Shown here: one piece after another, positions 36,907 through 48,308 of the stretch
How positions within the stretch are numbered: position 1 is the stretch's first letter
Layout of the letters: every line of letters starts with the position of its first letter
Notes under the pieces: model-generated
Told to the model about the DNA's origin: nothing
The model's database searches: none
The model's input: the letters and a program-made list of their open reading frames with translations, nothing else
DNA from: Membranipora membranacea
Lineage: Eukaryota; Bryozoa; Gymnolaemata; Cheilostomatida; Membraniporidae
Assembly: GCA_914767715.1 (NCBI GenBank)
Contig: OU612066.1
Span: 19,442,283 to 19,506,282, forward strand
DNA: 64,000 nucleotides
Reading direction: 5' to 3'
Translations under genes and position numbers: made by a program

Positions 36907-39900
36907 ATGATGTTGAGAGTTTGTCTCTTCCTCATCTTCAGTCCATCTCTGCTATGCTGGGCGTCGGTGATGAGAAAAGCATTCCTTGGTGACGGATACC
37001 ATGCGACTCACTGGGCAGATAATTCAAATCCTGTTGAGAAAGTCAGTGTCCGGATTGTTGCGTTAGCAACTTTAGACCATGGTTTGATTAAGAATCATTC
37101 TCATGACTACCTACTGAAGAATTTGACAGCTTTGCAGACTCTTCTGCCTCAACTTGAATGGATCGATATTGAGATACACCGCAGAGGATATGATCGTGAT
37201 TTACACCTGTCTCTTGAAAAGCATCATAGGCTTATACCAAAGAACTTCAAGATGTCATACCATGATGATAATGGAGAAGAAATATTTGAGAGCATCGATG
37301 AAGTAATGCCCAACTTTGATCCTGAGCACTGCCATTTTGGAACAAAGCATAAAGAGCTTGTAGTTGCTTCCTTCACCTTTTGTGGGAAGATATCTGGATA
37401 TATTGAAGTTGGGTCAGAAGAGCACAGGCTATACTCAGTTAGGAATGAAGTCGATGAGGTGGAATATTTCATCACCTCCAAGCTGCAAGTTGGTCACACA
37501 TATGATATCCGACCTCTAATTAAACAGGAAAGTCTCAATGTTACTCATCGCATAGCAAAAAGATCCATTGTAAACAAATACAAATTGGATAAGGTAGTTT
37601 CTGTGAAAATTTTCGTCGTTATGGGCCATAGCTTGAGCAGTTCTTCAGCTGTGTGTGCGTACAGAGAGATGTGTCTAGAGAATGTTTTCAAAGTAATGGC
37701 GATGACGTCATCATACTTTGACGCGCTTAATATTCACATAGTCCTGATGCGAGTGAGATTTTGGCACACACCCACACCCAATCCATTGGGAGCGGATATG
37801 ATCGATTATGGCTCTTACCGAAACGTAACAGACTACATTGATCCTATTATTGGGCGGCGGAGGAGGAGATCCCGTGGGCCTCGTGAAGCTGACGGCGATG
37901 TTGAGCCCGTACACCAATACACGTGGGCCGAAGCCTTTTACGATTATCAAGCTGCAAACGACGACATGCAAGATCGTAGAACAGATGTAAGGATTGCCTT
38001 TGCATTGCCACCACATGGAAATGAAGCGGAAATTACAACAAATGGTATATCCTGGGGAAGTGCTTGCTTTCAAGATGGTTGCTCGGCAATAGTTTGGCGA
38101 TCGCACTTCACAAATCTAGCAAAGACTGTTGCCCACGAGCTTGGCCACAACTTAGGTGCTCAGCATTTGAGCGAGCAAAAGTATCGGTATCCTAAATGTT
38201 ATGGATGCGATCAGGGCAATGCCACTCATTTGGAGTATTGCGTTATGAATAGCGGCGAGTATCCAGATGGTGAGTGTCTACAGCAGCTTATGTAACACTC
38301 CATTTCCATAGTGAATATCCTTTTGATAATGCCATTTTTGGCTTGCCGATAGCTTGGCTGAAGCACATCTAGATTTTTTATCACGTTTGGATGTAATGAT
38401 TTCGTAGTTTTGCAAAGTATGATAGTCATGAGACTAGTGTAAGTGATCATACTTTCTCGGTCAGCTGTCATGGTGCATCATACTAACAAGGCAAGTAATT
38501 CATTTTGTTATTTAGACTATTCCGGCAGGCGTAGGATATACTACTTCTCTCCGTGTGCATTGAAATATATCCACAACTGGATGTCGATGAAATGGATGTG
38601 TGGCAAATTGTATGACTTTCACAAGAAGTTTCCATCAATAGGTCGCGATAAAAACCTCTGTGGAAACTATATGAAAGAGTTTTGTAAGTGTCTGTAATTT
38701 AGTACACATCAAGACATGGATAGGTATATACAGCATGGAGCAAAAGAATAGCTCTCTATCAATGTTAAATAACCAATAATGAGCTCCATATCAGCTCCAT
38801 CATACTTGTGTTACTGTTATTCTCCTATACAAGTATGTCAAAGTACATAACAATAAAAATGTGTTTAAGATTGCCTAAGCAGGGGTGAAGTAATCGACTG
38901 GAGAAAATACATACAGTGATTTACCAGATTTGATTCTATCGAGTACCGCCCCTACCAATATTTCTTCTCATATGTCTCATATTCTTCTTCGCCTCACAGT
39001 ACAAAGATTGAATAATGTCGTAGGTTTAATTATTCGTTGATTTGTTGCTCATTTCTAATTTTGCACACACAGCTGAGGACTGTGATGGGGGACCTGATGG
39101 TAATGCATGCTGTACCTCCTCATGCACAAGAAAAAAGTATAACGCCAACTACTGCTATGAGGGTAAATCAGCACTTCTGACATAAGTTGATTCATTTGAT
39201 TAATTTCATCTCAATTATAGAATTTGTGGATAAGAACAAGAAAAGGAACAAACCACCCCTCAGCTATCTCTGATACATTAATGTCACCATACTGATTGGA
39301 TGGCCATTTAAAACAAGAGTTGGTTCCGGCATTGACTCTCTGAATTAGTCCTATACCATGAGTTCCAGGATCTAATTATCACAATCCTGCCGGCTTAAAA
39401 TACTTTACAAGCTATTGTTTTGTAGGAGCATGTTGTGATATGGATACTTGCTCTGTTGTGTCTGAAGCGAACACAACGCTGTGTAGATATGGTGATGGCT
39501 TATGCGATACCCCAGAGATGTGTGATGGACAGTCTGAATTCTGTCCCATTGATGTGAAACAGCCAGATGGAACACCATGTAACAACATGGGCCCTGGGTT
39601 CTGTTATGATTGGGAATGCAACACTCACAGCTCAGCCTGCGCTAAACTATGGAAAGGGGCTATTGCGGCCACTGATGATTGTTACGACCTGAACTTTAAC
39701 CGTGTGTACTACATTCAATGCTATCCATTTCTCTTCTACTTAACTGTCCAAACTTAATACTTAATAACACTAATATAGCATGGTCAGTAGCTTGAATTTA
39801 TGTGACAGCCTTAATAATCAACTATTGCAGAATTACTCCACCACCAGAGAGAACCGACTTGTTCTAGAGGTGACCATGTATGCTAGCTGTGACTGACAAA

Positions 39901-42900
39901 TTACTGTTTACATTGTGTCACAATGCTCAGATTTATTATGAAATTGGTCCATTTAGTTAGCAGTAAAAAAGTGGCTATTTTTTGTTTGAATTAGCTGAGA
40001 TTAGGATAACACCGATGATGTAAGAGTTACGTCGACGGTATGCCTCTGTTAATCAATTTTAGAATCTGAGTTGGGAAACTGCGGCTGGGGATTGTATCCT
40101 AATAAAACCTACAAGTTTGCGGAGTGCGGAATAATTCCAGGAGGATGGTGGCGATGGCACTGGCACTGGCTATGTGGACTATTACAGTGTGATGTACCGA
40201 CTGAGGAGATAAACAACTTTCAGCTTGAAGGTTATCACTTCCTCACACCTAGTGTCACAGATCTGGGTGGAAAGGGCAGAGTGTGTGTATCAGTAATGCA
40301 GGATCCCACTTTGGGTAAGTAGGACTATGATATTACTCTGAGATTCATCTAAAATATCAGATTATAGGCAAATAAAAAGTTCTCACTTATAAGTTGGGTT
40401 CTACATCTCAGTGGTCTTGAGTACAATGATTGCCCCTCACTATAAGCCGGCCAGAGTTTTTCTTCAGTGACAATTCAATTCTAACTGGCAGCAGCAACCT
40501 TTGGTATGTACGATATATTCGTACATGCTGCAGATTCTATTTACGAGGTAAGGGGGAGAAGAAATCCAACTGTATGTTTTACTTGATTCACTAGATTTTA
40601 TTTTAACCATCCTGGTATGATGATAAATAATCAGTAATCAGTATTCTGTGATACGAAAATACAGCAGTTTGTTATCCAATAGTACGGGGGCTGTCGGACG
40701 AGGGGCAAAAGTCTGGGGGGCTCAGAATAATCCAATAGGTGTGTTGGCTTTAAGTTTTGGTTCCAAAAAGCGCCTTGGGCCCCCAGCGCTTTTATAGTAG
40801 CTACTCCAGGCCAGACACGTCAACTGTACATTAGTTTATTTTTATGATTACAAAAATTCACTTTAAAAACACAGTGTTCTTGTCACAGGAAACCGCCCTT
40901 TATTCAGCGCCATGACCAAGGGAAGTTCACATCGTTCAATTACGAGAACAGGGGAAACGACATTAGCAATTCTCCAAGTTCTCATCGGTCAATTTCGAAA
41001 ACAGGGGGAAACGACATTAGCATTCATCCAAGTTCACAACATTCAATTATAAAACCATAAGAAGATGAATTATATGGCATCATTCTTGCTACCAAAATCT
41101 AAAAAATCTGAAATCATCAAAACAATTATTCAATTTCAATACGCTGATAAATAGGGTGTCAAGAAAACTCCTGCCCTGCCTCTGCCTCAGCCCTGCCTTA
41201 GATAACCCCTGCCTTAGAAAACTTCTACATTAGATAACCCTCGTGACATGCCTTACATAACCCCCGCAGCCTGCCTTAGATAACCCCTGCCCTGCCTCTG
41301 ACCTGCCTTAGATAACCCCTGCCCTGCCCTTGACCTGCCTCAGATAACCCCTGCCCTGCCTCAGACCTGCCTTAGATATTCCCTGCCTTAGATAACTTCT
41401 GCCTTAGATAACCCCTGCCTTAGGTAATCTCTGCCTTCTGCCCTTTTATTTAGTAATTAATTTATTATAATTGACTATTTATTAATTATAATTGGAAATG
41501 GTTATGGTTTCAGACATCTTGACCATCCTTCTGATAGTTAGTAATTTAAACCTCAATTTCTGTCATCAACCAGGTTTTGAAATATGACATCATTTGCCTG
41601 CCTACCTGTCTTTACTCGAGGAATTAAAACTGAAATGTTTTTATATGATCCAAAATTAATTTGTCTCAATATACATCTCTGTATCTGTTTACGGTAGATA
41701 TAAACCTTTCTATGAATTACCGATTTTTAGAACTATGCTATGACTAACTAACTATAGTTGACAATCACTATGGTTCCATGGATCGATTATGTAAGGATTT
41801 CGGTAGTAATCGCCCCATGGAAATGGCATTAAAGTCAAATTCCGATTGTGACGAATGACTTTTTGGACGCGAATATTCAAACGTGTTTATTCGACCCATA
41901 CCTTAATTGGCGTCGTGGCTGAATGGTTAGCGGCGCTTGCACACAATGCCTTCAAAGGGTTTTACCGCGGGAGGGGCCGCAGCAGATTCTTTTCATGTTT
42001 TTCCCATCATGGGAATGGTTAGAATCCACTGGATTCTAACCATTCGAAATTGGAGTGAACCACAAAATCGACCCATGGAACCATAGTGAATGCATACCAA
42101 TATTTAATGATAGTTTTGTGTTTCAGCGTCATGGAAAGTATCGGATCCAACAAGGGTCCCTGATGGTGCAGCCTGTGGTGATTCTCATGTTTGCAGAGAG
42201 CATGGTTGTTTTAATCTTAAGACAGGAGGAACAGTATATATTGGTTTCGATGGGAACTTTAGAGAAGGTGAGACTCCTTAACCTCTAACGGCCTAAAATT
42301 GCTGGACGGTTCAGATACTCCATCATACTGAACATAATCTAGGGATTCGTCACTTCTCGATTTCTAGATGCCTGCAATCACATTCAAATAACTTACCTCG
42401 ACAAATATATAACAACAATCTACAAAATGTTGCATATCACTTCTCCCAGCTGAATAAATTGGCCTAATGCTGGTTTATTTCTAATTTTCCTAGATATCGT
42501 CGAATGGCTCTGGACACCAAAACCTCCTTCTACAATCCACCCTAATTTCACCACAACCCCAAGACCAACAACTCCTAATTATTCACCACTGATAAAAGCA
42601 CCAGGACCACAACGTCCAACAACACCAGAAGTTGTATATTACACAACCCCGTCTGATCAGGAATTATATGAACAGGGAGGACCGAATGCACCCAATGGTA
42701 TGCGACAGCCTAAGGACAACAACCAAAAGACATCAGCAGGACCGTCAGATGGCATGTTTGCTGCTCTGATAGCTGTGCCCTTAGTGGTATGTATCATTGC
42801 CCAACAACCCAACATTTGAGATTACGTTCAAGTCTTGAGTGTTGCATCTCTTAACTATGCCTGAACATCCTGGATTATATGTTGTGTTTGGTGGGTGCTA

Positions 42901-43193
42901 TGCTTCTGTGAATAGCCGTTGAATGCCAGGGGTGTTCCGTGAAGTGAAATCATGGTTTCTCTCTACAGCCATTTAGTTTGAGACTTTTACTACTGAGAGA
43001 TTCTGTAATGCTTCAAAACCTCCATTTGTCGAAACAAATATACCGTGTGTTACCAAATCAGGGCACAATAATAAATCACAGTAGATTCTGGCCTTTTATT
43101 TTGTAGGCCCTTTTAATAGCTGCTGCGGTGTTAGTTGTGGAGGTTTTCCTGAAGAATAAATATGCATCTGGAAAAGTTGTACTCCGGCAATAA
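36907..43193 (+). CDS. ADAM family metalloprotease-disintegrin, membrane anchored
   Basis: Eight exons join in phase: 36907-38269, 38516-38683, 39073-39162, 39426-39701, 40063-40314, 42127-42267, 42494-42786, 43107-43193, giving 889 residues. The ATG at 36907 opens a signal peptide. A prodomain of about 200 residues ends near the dibasic HRIAKRS. The catalytic domain carries the zinc motif HELGHNLGAQH (residues 410-420) and a Met-turn CVMN, so activity is expected. Exons 3-4 encode the disintegrin domain (CDTPEMCDGQSEFCP). Exons 4-6 encode the Cys-rich domain (WKGAIAATDDCYDLNF, GNCGW, CGDSHVC). Exon 7 is a Pro/Thr-rich stalk. Exons 7-8 encode the transmembrane helix and a tail of about 15 residues. 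Such enzymes shed membrane proteins and bind integrins. Exon 1 packs pro and catalytic domains into one 1363-bp exon. A polybasic RRRRRSR loop sits inside the catalytic domain. The 3' exons are repeated twice downstream. Confidence 0.88.
41165..41440. repeat. 16-bp minisatellite, ADAM intron 5
   Basis: Imperfect tandem units of CCTTAGATAACCCCTG, some variants CCTTAGAAAACC and interspersed CCTGCCTCTGACCTG. The same repeat occurs at 49676-49855 in the duplicated intron, so it predates the duplication. Confidence 0.8.
41766..42088 (-). mobile_element. CACTA-type MITE, copy 3 (ADAM intron 5)
   Basis: A 323-bp full-length copy, inverted relative to copies 1 and 2, with CACTATGG/CCATAGTG ends and an AAT duplication (41763-41765, 42089-42091). 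The duplicated intron at about 49999-50012 reads TTTGACAATGCATACC without the element. That is the exact empty site with one AAT. The element ends 38 bp before exon 6. Confidence 0.85.
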
Positions 43194-43460
43194 GGTTATC
43201 GACTGCAATATAGAAACAGATCACTTCGATAGTTGCAGAATAGAACTGCATTATGATTTTGAATTTATTATTTAAATGCACCAATGCCTTTGAGCAAAAT
43301 TTTGCGGCAACGGTCGAGTAAAGTAAATCAGTGCCAAGGGCGATAAAGAAATAGTCCTTCTATATATCTACAAAAGACCAAATCCAAAATCCCATACATA
43401 GCGTCTAGAAATTTATTCTATCACATAAATATCAGAAGTTATGCCGATTTGATGAAGTAC

Positions 43461-43466
43461 AATAAA
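43461..43466 (+). terminator. candidate polyadenylation signal of the ADAM gene
   Basis: AATAAA lies about 270 bp after the ADAM stop codon. A second candidate is near 43611. Both lie upstream of the LINE. Confidence 0.4.
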
Positions 43467-43727
43467 GTATGTCATATAAATCCAGCTACAGATTTAACTT
43501 GTCATATTTTATTGCACTTTATTGTACATATTCATACTTTTATTACCAGATTTATGGTTGAATGAAAGCTTTCAACAAATAATACTGGTGATACAAATCA
43601 ACTTCATACTTTACAATAAACCATGGATCAGTTCCATACTACACAATAAAATGTCAAATAAAAAATCATGCCATCATCTCAGAATTTTCTCATAATTAAC
43701 CAAAATTTGACAATAACAACACCTTAC

Positions 43728-44982
43728 ATGAGTGATACTAAGAAGAAGAAAGGATACGAATTCTATGCTGTTGCCACAGGAAAGACAACAGGTATTTTTA
43801 AAAACTGGCTTAAATGTAATGACTCAGTGAATAAAGTCAGTGGTGCATCATTCAAGGGTTTTCGCACCCTTGAAAATGCTGAGCGATATTTGAACAAGGC
43901 AGGAGTACAATGTACCTGGGTAGATTTTGAGCAGGAGTACGTTGACGCATTGGACGAGCTAGAAAGCAGCAAGTCAAGAAGTAGATCGCCATTGAAGGGT
44001 ATCATCAACACAAACTTTGATATTGGTAATAGTACCTCAGACACTGGTATTTGTACCTTTAATAAATCATCTCATCAAGCACCAACAATGACTACATCGG
44101 AGTGTACTAATTGTAAGTACCTGGCACTCCAAGTCAAAACCTTAACGAGTGATGTCGCATACTTGCGAAAAACATTGGAACTCTTAGAAGGGAAATACAG
44201 TGATAACACCGTAAACATAGAAAAAAAAAATGTCATGTTTACGAGAGGACATAAAAATCCTCTCTACAGAGATGAAGAGCATGACAGATGAGTTGAAAAA
44301 TCATAAAGTCCTCGCCTCTGATGTGCTCAAACGTAATATCGTACACCAGAACACCAGGAGCAACACAGAAAAAAAAGATGAGCCAATGCAATGGCGGAGA
44401 GAACAAACGAAATATAATAACCAAAATAAAACAACATCTATCTTCAACTGGAAGAAATGTATTGTTCTTCATAACTTGGCACGACCGCAAGAAATAGAAA
44501 AAGATGAAATAAGATTGCACTTGTGCAAAGTTTTTGGACCAATGGATATTAAAATTATAAACAAATATCAATTTAGTAGAGAATACCCGGATAGGTGTAA
44601 GTTTATCATACAAATTGAAGATGATACACAGAGAACACGTATAATTGAAGGCTGGAAAACTAATTTCCTTGGTGGATCATCAATGAGGCACATTGTAGCA
44701 AAGCCTACAAACATCCTGATTGTCCCTAATGTGCCATTGGCATTTGGAGAAGAGGACATTTTGAGAGATGTCAACCATGAATTTAGAGCACTTTGCGTCA
44801 AGAGACTGAGGGATAGAGATGACAGACCACTACGTGCTATCAGTATTCAGTTCCAGTCGGAGAATGAGACGAAGAAAGCTATGGAGATAGGGAAAATCAA
44901 ATTCCCTTCAATGTACAATATTATACTATCATTGAAAACACCAGGAGATAAAAGGAACACAACAAGACATATAGATGAGTAA
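43728..44982 (+). pseudogene. LINE ORF1: RNase H1-type hybrid-binding domain, coiled coil, RRM-like region
   Basis: The N-terminal part (frame 43728-44291; an upstream ATG at 43668 is possible) contains YEFYAVATGKTTGIFKNW and FKGFRTLENAERYL. These match the RNA/DNA hybrid-binding fold at the N-terminus of eukaryotic RNase H1 (Pfam Cauli_VI class). A coiled coil follows. The frame then changes by one base at a ten-A run (44221-44230) and continues to 44982 through a region that may be RRM-like. The A-run shift may be a decay mutation or slippage. The stop overlaps the ORF2 start as ATGAGTAA. Confidence 0.7.
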
Positions 44983-47824
44983 GCTCCAAACAACAGGCCA
45001 ACCTTTCAATACAAATTTTTCTCAACCTAATTTTGACACTTTAAAAGTGATCAAAAATCGTTTTTCTTTTGCCCATTTGAATATTCGTGGAATCACTTCA
45101 AAAATTGATGAAGTGAGACACATATTGTCCACTTACAATTTTTCAATCTTCGGTTTAAGCGAGACTTTTCTGGATGGAAACAAACCAGATTCTTTTTATC
45201 AAATTCCATCATATGATATGTTAAGAAGAGATAGGAAACCTCGACCTGGAGGTGGTATGATATGTTATATAAAGCAGGGTATTCAATATGAATTAATCAA
45301 TGAATTCAATCACATAATTGATGAATCTATTACCATCAAAATTCGCCATAAAGCATCTCATGCTTTCTTAATTTCCTTCATTTATCGTCCTCCAAACTCG
45401 TTAATTTCTTGGAATGACTCTTTGAGACTCTACCTAGATTGTTGCACCAAGCACACAGAAGAAGTCATCATTCTTGGTGACTTTAATGTAAATCTCTTGG
45501 AAAAAAGCAGAAAGAAAAAATGGCTACCAATTTTCTCCAGATTCTCTTTCAAACAAATGGTGAATGAGCCAACACGTGTCAGCGAAAATTTATCTAGCCT
45601 GCTTGATCATATTTACACAAATAAGGATTGTAACTTACGACATACCTCAGTATTAAAAACAGCTGTAAGTGATCACTATCTCACATATAGCATAAGAAAA
45701 ATAGGTGTTGTCCCAAGTGTGAAAAAATTCAAAATTAGCTTCAATGACTTTTCTAGAATGACCCCAGAAAATTTACGCAGATCTTTTTCAGATGTTAATT
45801 GGGATATCATTCGATATCTCAGGTCATCTAGTGAGATGATAGAAAGTTTCAATCAGTTGTTTTTGGAGAAAATTAGTCTAAATGTTAGGAGGAAAGTTCG
45901 TTTTGTAAAGACAGAAGTTTTACCACCATGGCTTGATATTGAAGTCTCTAGACAAATGAAAATAAGGGATTCACTAAAACACTATCAAAACTGGGATGAT
46001 TACAAAAAGCAGAGAAATTTAGTTACAAATCTTATAAACAAAAAAAAGAAGACGTATTTTTCTGGTTTGGTTAAAAACTCAGCAAATAATAATACAAAAC
46101 CAATTTGGGACGCCCTCAACATCGGAAAGACAAAGAAAAAGTCTTCTAGTTCTTCTCCAACTCTTACCAGCAAAGACCTGAACAATCATTTCTCAACAAT
46201 CGCTGATATACTAGGTCATGGGTTTAGAAAGGAAAATCATTCAAAAAATACCCCTGAAATCAGAAATAATATGCTACCTACAAACTCTCAGGAAAAATTC
46301 TTGTCTAATTTTAAAAGATTTACTCCTGCATCAATTTGCCTATATATCAAATCTTTTTCTGATAAGAAATCGACTGGTCCTGATGGTATCTCAGTTATGA
46401 TGCTTTAAAAGACGCTCCCTTTTGTCGTTAATATATTGACCGACATCTTCAATCAGATTCTTATTGAGGGTGATTTCCCCAAATGTTGGAAGACAGCTAG
46501 AGTAACCCCTGTTTTTTAGGGTGGAGATCCGATTGATCCATCGAATTACAGACCTATATCAATTCTGCCTATATTGTCAAAGATTTTTGAAAAACATATA
46601 AATAAATGTTTAATGACTTTCCTGACTGACATAAAAGCTATTCACCCTCTTCAATCAGGATTCAGAAGTAATTACTCTTGCTCTGATGCTGTACATAAAG
46701 TGGTGTCAGATGTGCTCCACCAAAAGCAAAAAAATAGGTGTGTTATAGGAATGTTCTTGGACTTCTGTAAGGCTTTCGACTGTGTAAACCATGATATCTT
46801 GTTTAATAAACTCGCTTCCTATAAAATAATTGGTCCCTCATTGAAGTTGATAAAATCATTTCTTGATGACCGGCAACAATATGTATTTTATGATCAAATT
46901 GCTTCAGAAAAAAAACCAATTAACATAGGTGTCCCACAGGGTTCAATTTTAGCTCCAACTTTATTTCTTGTGTTCATAAATGATATGTTAAATTTACCCC
47001 TGTCCTCAACTGCTTATGCGTACGCAGACGATACTGTATTTATATGCCATCAGAAAGATCCACAGTCTCTGGAGCAACATTGTAGGGGTGACTTGGGTGT
47101 CATCCAAGAATTGTGCGATAATAATCGGATGACCATAAATATAGAAAAATCCCATTACCTTGTTTTTGGCAATGCAAAACATAAATTTGATTTAAAATTC
47201 TCCAATACCACCCTGTTACGATCATCTACCACTAAACTACTCGGATTTACAATTAGTGATTCGATGTCATTTGATAATCATATTGAATATATAAAATCTA
47301 AAATACAAAAAAATACCAATTTGTTACAATTATGCAGAACATTTTTGACCACACAATCAGCCAGACAGTTTTACTTTCAATTCATACATTGCCACATCAT
47401 AAATGGAATACAATTTTTCTTGAATATCAGTCCAAAATATCAGCTAGATTCACTTTATGTTTATCAGAAAGCTGCGCTAAGAATTATTGCAAATATTCAT
47501 TACAATCCAGTTCAATTATCAAATTCGTTTTTCTTATGTCGTACTTTAAAAATATTGCCACTTCCTAGTCTTCTTATATATTTTAGTTCTCTCTATGCCT
47601 ACAGAATAATGTATAACATCACACCTAGCTATATTAATGATCTTTTTCTTTCTAGAAATCGAAGATACCCCAAGCGCGATAATTTTCTTATTTTACCTCC
47701 TAATGATAAACTAAACATTGCAATTGCTTCATCTTTTAATAATCTTCCTTTGTCAATACGCTCACTGAGCAAGGTAACATCATTTAAATCTGGCGTATTC
47801 AAATATCTTTTGTTTCAATTATAA
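44975..47824 (+). pseudogene. LINE ORF2: AP endonuclease and reverse transcriptase, two nonsense codons
   Basis: One frame runs from 44975 to 47824 apart from two in-frame stops, TAA at 46406-46408 and TAG at 46517-46519. Endonuclease motifs are all present: AHLNIRG, SETFL, IYRPPNS, LGDFNVNLL, LDHIYTN, SDHYLTYS. Reverse transcriptase motifs are NYRPIS, QSGFR, FLDFCKAFD, GVPQGSILAP, the catalytic AYADDTV, and NIEKSHYLVFG. The C-terminus (SFNNLPLSIRSLSKVTSFKS) is typical of CR1/L2/jockey-group elements. There is no RNase H domain. The catalytic residues survive, so inactivation looks recent. Confidence 0.88.
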
Positions 47825-48308
47825 CCTTATCTTTTTGTCTCTGCAACAAGTTTTGCCTCTGCACAATACTATAATGAAAATATCTTAACATTTTTATTTT
47901 CTCTCTTCTCAAAGACATCCTATCTATTTCAACCTCACTGCTGAAACGTTTTAACTCATCTTCAGTCTCAAGCTTTCCTTTTTTTCTCTTTTCCTTTCTT
48001 TTCGGCACTATTCGGAAAACATTCGGCTACTGGAATGAAATAGACTAATGAATAATAATACTTATAATAAGTCATTTTGTCTTTTTGGTTGTCACTCATT
48101 GGGGCTGAGGGTAGGAGACAGCAGTGGAGAGCTGAGCAACAATCTAGTCTTCAGCTATCTCTGATACATAATTCAGGTTGGATACCAGCACTGAAATCTG
48201 AAATAGTCTCTATCAATGAGTTCCAGCGCTTTTGCAATCTAATAATTCCAGCGCCTTTGCGATCTAATTATCACAATCCTGCCAGCTATACAAGCTTTTG
48301 TTTTTTAG

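Larger units (their letters stand above)
43680..48060 (+). mobile_element. non-LTR retrotransposon (CR1/jockey-like LINE), nearly full length, inactivated
   Basis: It carries ORF1 (43728-44982), ORF2 with AP-endonuclease and reverse transcriptase (44975-47824), and an A/T-rich tail of AATAATAAT type near 48050. The 5' boundary is inferred from the downstream ADAM 3' flank. Homology between 43570-43660 and 50820-50910 ends at AAAATGTCA/CATCATCTC. The insertion therefore followed the exon duplication. No terminal repeats are present. Boundaries are good to tens of bases only. Confidence 0.8.

Noticed and set aside
43763..44801. Minus-strand frames across the LINE
   Set aside because: Antisense shadows of ORF1; the plus strand carries the conserved motifs.
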